NCBI RefSeq assembly: GCF_025421775.1 | Contig: NZ_JAOEFX010000004.1 | Coordinates: 248,001-312,000 of the forward strand | DNA from: Paenarthrobacter aurescens | GTDB lineage: Bacteria; Actinomycetota; Actinomycetes; Actinomycetales; Micrococcaceae | Reading direction: 5' to 3' | DNA: 64,000 bases | In this document: positions 63,090 through 64,000 of the stretch, piece by piece | Position numbering within the stretch: position 1 is the stretch's first letter | How the letters are laid out: each line of letters begins with the position of its first letter | The notes under the pieces: model-generated | The model's database searches: none | Told to the model about the DNA's origin: nothing | Seen by the model: only the letters and a program-made list of their open reading frames with translations | Made by a program: the position numbers and the translations under genes

Positions 63090-64000
63090 ATGGCACGCAC
63101 ACCCATCACAACCCAAGTCGCCATCATGGGCGCAGGACCCGCCGGGCTCATGCTCTCCCACTTGCTCGCCAAGCAGGGCATCGAATCCGTAGTGGTGGAA
63201 ATCCGTAGTCGCAAGGAAATCCAGGAGACAGTCCGGGCCGGCATTTTGGAGCACGGTACCGTGAACCTGCTGGTGGACTCCGGAGTGTCAGACCGGGTGC
63301 TGCGCGAAGGCGACAGGCACGATGGCATCGAGTTGCGGTTCAATGGCGAGAGCCACCGCATCAACTTCAAGGAACTCGTGGGCGAATCTGTGTGGCTCTA
63401 CCCGCAGACCGACGTATTCATGGACCTCGCTGCAAAGCGGGAGGCCGACGGCGGCGACGTCCGCTACAGCGTCACGGACACCACCGTGCACGACCTCGAA
63501 GGCAAGCCAAAAGTCTGGTTCACCGATGCGGACGGCCAGGAATTCGAAATCCAGGCCGACTTCCTGGTGGGTGCTGACGGATCCCGTAGCCACTGCCGGT
63601 TCCAAATCCCCGAAGCCCACCGCAAGTGGTACTTCCACGAGTACCCCTTTGCCTGGTTCGGTATCCTCGCCGAAGCCCCGCGCAGCGCCGACGAACTGAT
63701 CTACGCCAACTCCGAGAACGGCTTCGCGCTGATCAGCCAGCGCACCGAAACCGTTCAGCGCATGTACTTCCAGTGCGACCCCAAAGAAAACGTCGCCGAC
63801 TGGGACGATGAACGCATCTGGACCGAGTTCCGCAAGCGCGTCAACGGAAACGGGTTTGAGCTCAAGGAAGGACCCGTCCTGGAAAAGATGGTGCTCCCCT
63901 TCCGCAGCTTCGTCCACACTCCCATGCGCCACGGAAACCTCTTCCTGGCAGGCGATGCCGCCCACACCGTCCCGCCCACAGGCGCCAAGGGCCTCAACCT
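63090..64000 (+). CDS. pobA: 4-hydroxybenzoate 3-monooxygenase (3' truncated by window)
   Basis: The frame opens at the ATG 63090 (GAGGAA 6 bp upstream) and is still open at the window end, giving 303 of about 390-395 residues. FAD motifs: VAIMGAGPAGLMLSHLLAKQ (GxGxxG), the PobA-specific RAGILEHGTVNLL, VGADGSRSHCR and the DG/GD motif LAGDAAHTVPPTGAKGLN. Converts 4-hydroxybenzoate to protocatechuate with NAD(P)H and O2. Ring-cleavage (pca) genes are expected to the right. Confidence 0.95.
   Translation, partial: MARTPITTQVAIMGAGPAGLMLSHLLAKQGIESVVVEIRSRKEIQETVRAGILEHGTVNLLVDSGVSDRVLREGDRHDGIELRFNGESHRINFKELVGESVWLYPQTDVFMDLAAKREADGGDVRYSVTDTTVHDLEGKPKVWFTDADGQEFEIQADFLVGADGSRSHCRFQIPEAHRKWYFHEYPFAWFGILAEAPRSADELIYANSENGFALISQRTETVQRMYFQCDPKENVADWDDERIWTEFRKRVNGNGFELKEGPVLEKMVLPFRSFVHTPMRHGNLFLAGDAAHTVPPTGAKGLN

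Overview
The window is about 64 kb of high-GC DNA from an actinobacterium, most likely Arthrobacter or Paenarthrobacter (Micrococcaceae). This is an inference from the codon bias towards G/C third positions, frequent GTG/TTG starts, ATGA/GTGA stop-start overlaps, the split three-gene transhydrogenase and an overall soil-catabolic gene content. I see no rRNA, tRNA, CRISPR array, insertion sequence or prophage. Genes are dense on both strands. The first and last genes run off the window.

Region by region. 1-5.3 kb: an aromatic CoA pathway, probably for 2-aminobenzoate (anthranilate): acyl-CoA ligase, a fused flavin monooxygenase/old-yellow-enzyme reductase, an AAHS-type transporter and a hot-dog thioesterase, followed by a PaaX-type regulator at 6.1 kb. 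7-15.3 kb: small redox and stress genes, a HAD phosphatase, the proton-translocating NAD(P) transhydrogenase (three overlapping genes) and several small proteins of unknown function. 15.3-20.7 kb: a leftward operon of MFS transporter, FCD-type GntR regulator, hydantoin-racemase-like protein, cyclic amidohydrolase and arylmalonate-decarboxylase/maleate-isomerase-like protein; both racemase-fold proteins lack canonical catalytic cysteines. 20.8-22.4 kb: an ACT-domain membrane protein and MscL. 22.5-29.6 kb: an agmatine/guanidino-compound operon (ureohydrolase, NCS1 permease, aminobutyraldehyde-type dehydrogenase, FAD-linked oxidase) divergent from a PucR regulator. 29.6-38.6 kb: a tandem glycine riboswitch followed by gcvP-gcvT-gcvH-glyA-sdaA-lipA, a complete glycine-to-pyruvate route with its lipoate enzyme.

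38.6-42.3 kb: four secreted proteins whose signal peptides end in AYAYW/SAFW-type motifs, resembling TasA/camelysin-type SipW substrates. 42.4-44.4 kb: FUSC membrane protein and small stress-type genes. 44.4-58.6 kb: a leftward operon of SLC13-type transporter, DHA2 efflux pump, M17 aminopeptidase and SHOCT protein; a large MalT-like LuxR regulator; a DedA protein; a leftward operon of PLDc_N/SHOCT protein, AI-2E-type permease and cardiolipin synthase; an unknown membrane protein; and a ZIP transporter. One dyad, TCACCC-N5-GGGTGA, recurs at three of the upstream regions here and may define a regulon. 58.8-60.7 kb: a second TasA-like protein, a SipW-type signal peptidase and a degenerate HPt-domain protein. 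60.7-64 kb: 4-hydroxybenzoate uptake and hydroxylation (AAHS transporter, IclR regulator, pobA).

The least explained parts are the paired TasA-like/SipW loci, the TCACCC-N5-GGGTGA regulon candidate, the cysteine-deficient racemase-family operon, and a sharp codon-usage change inside sdaA.
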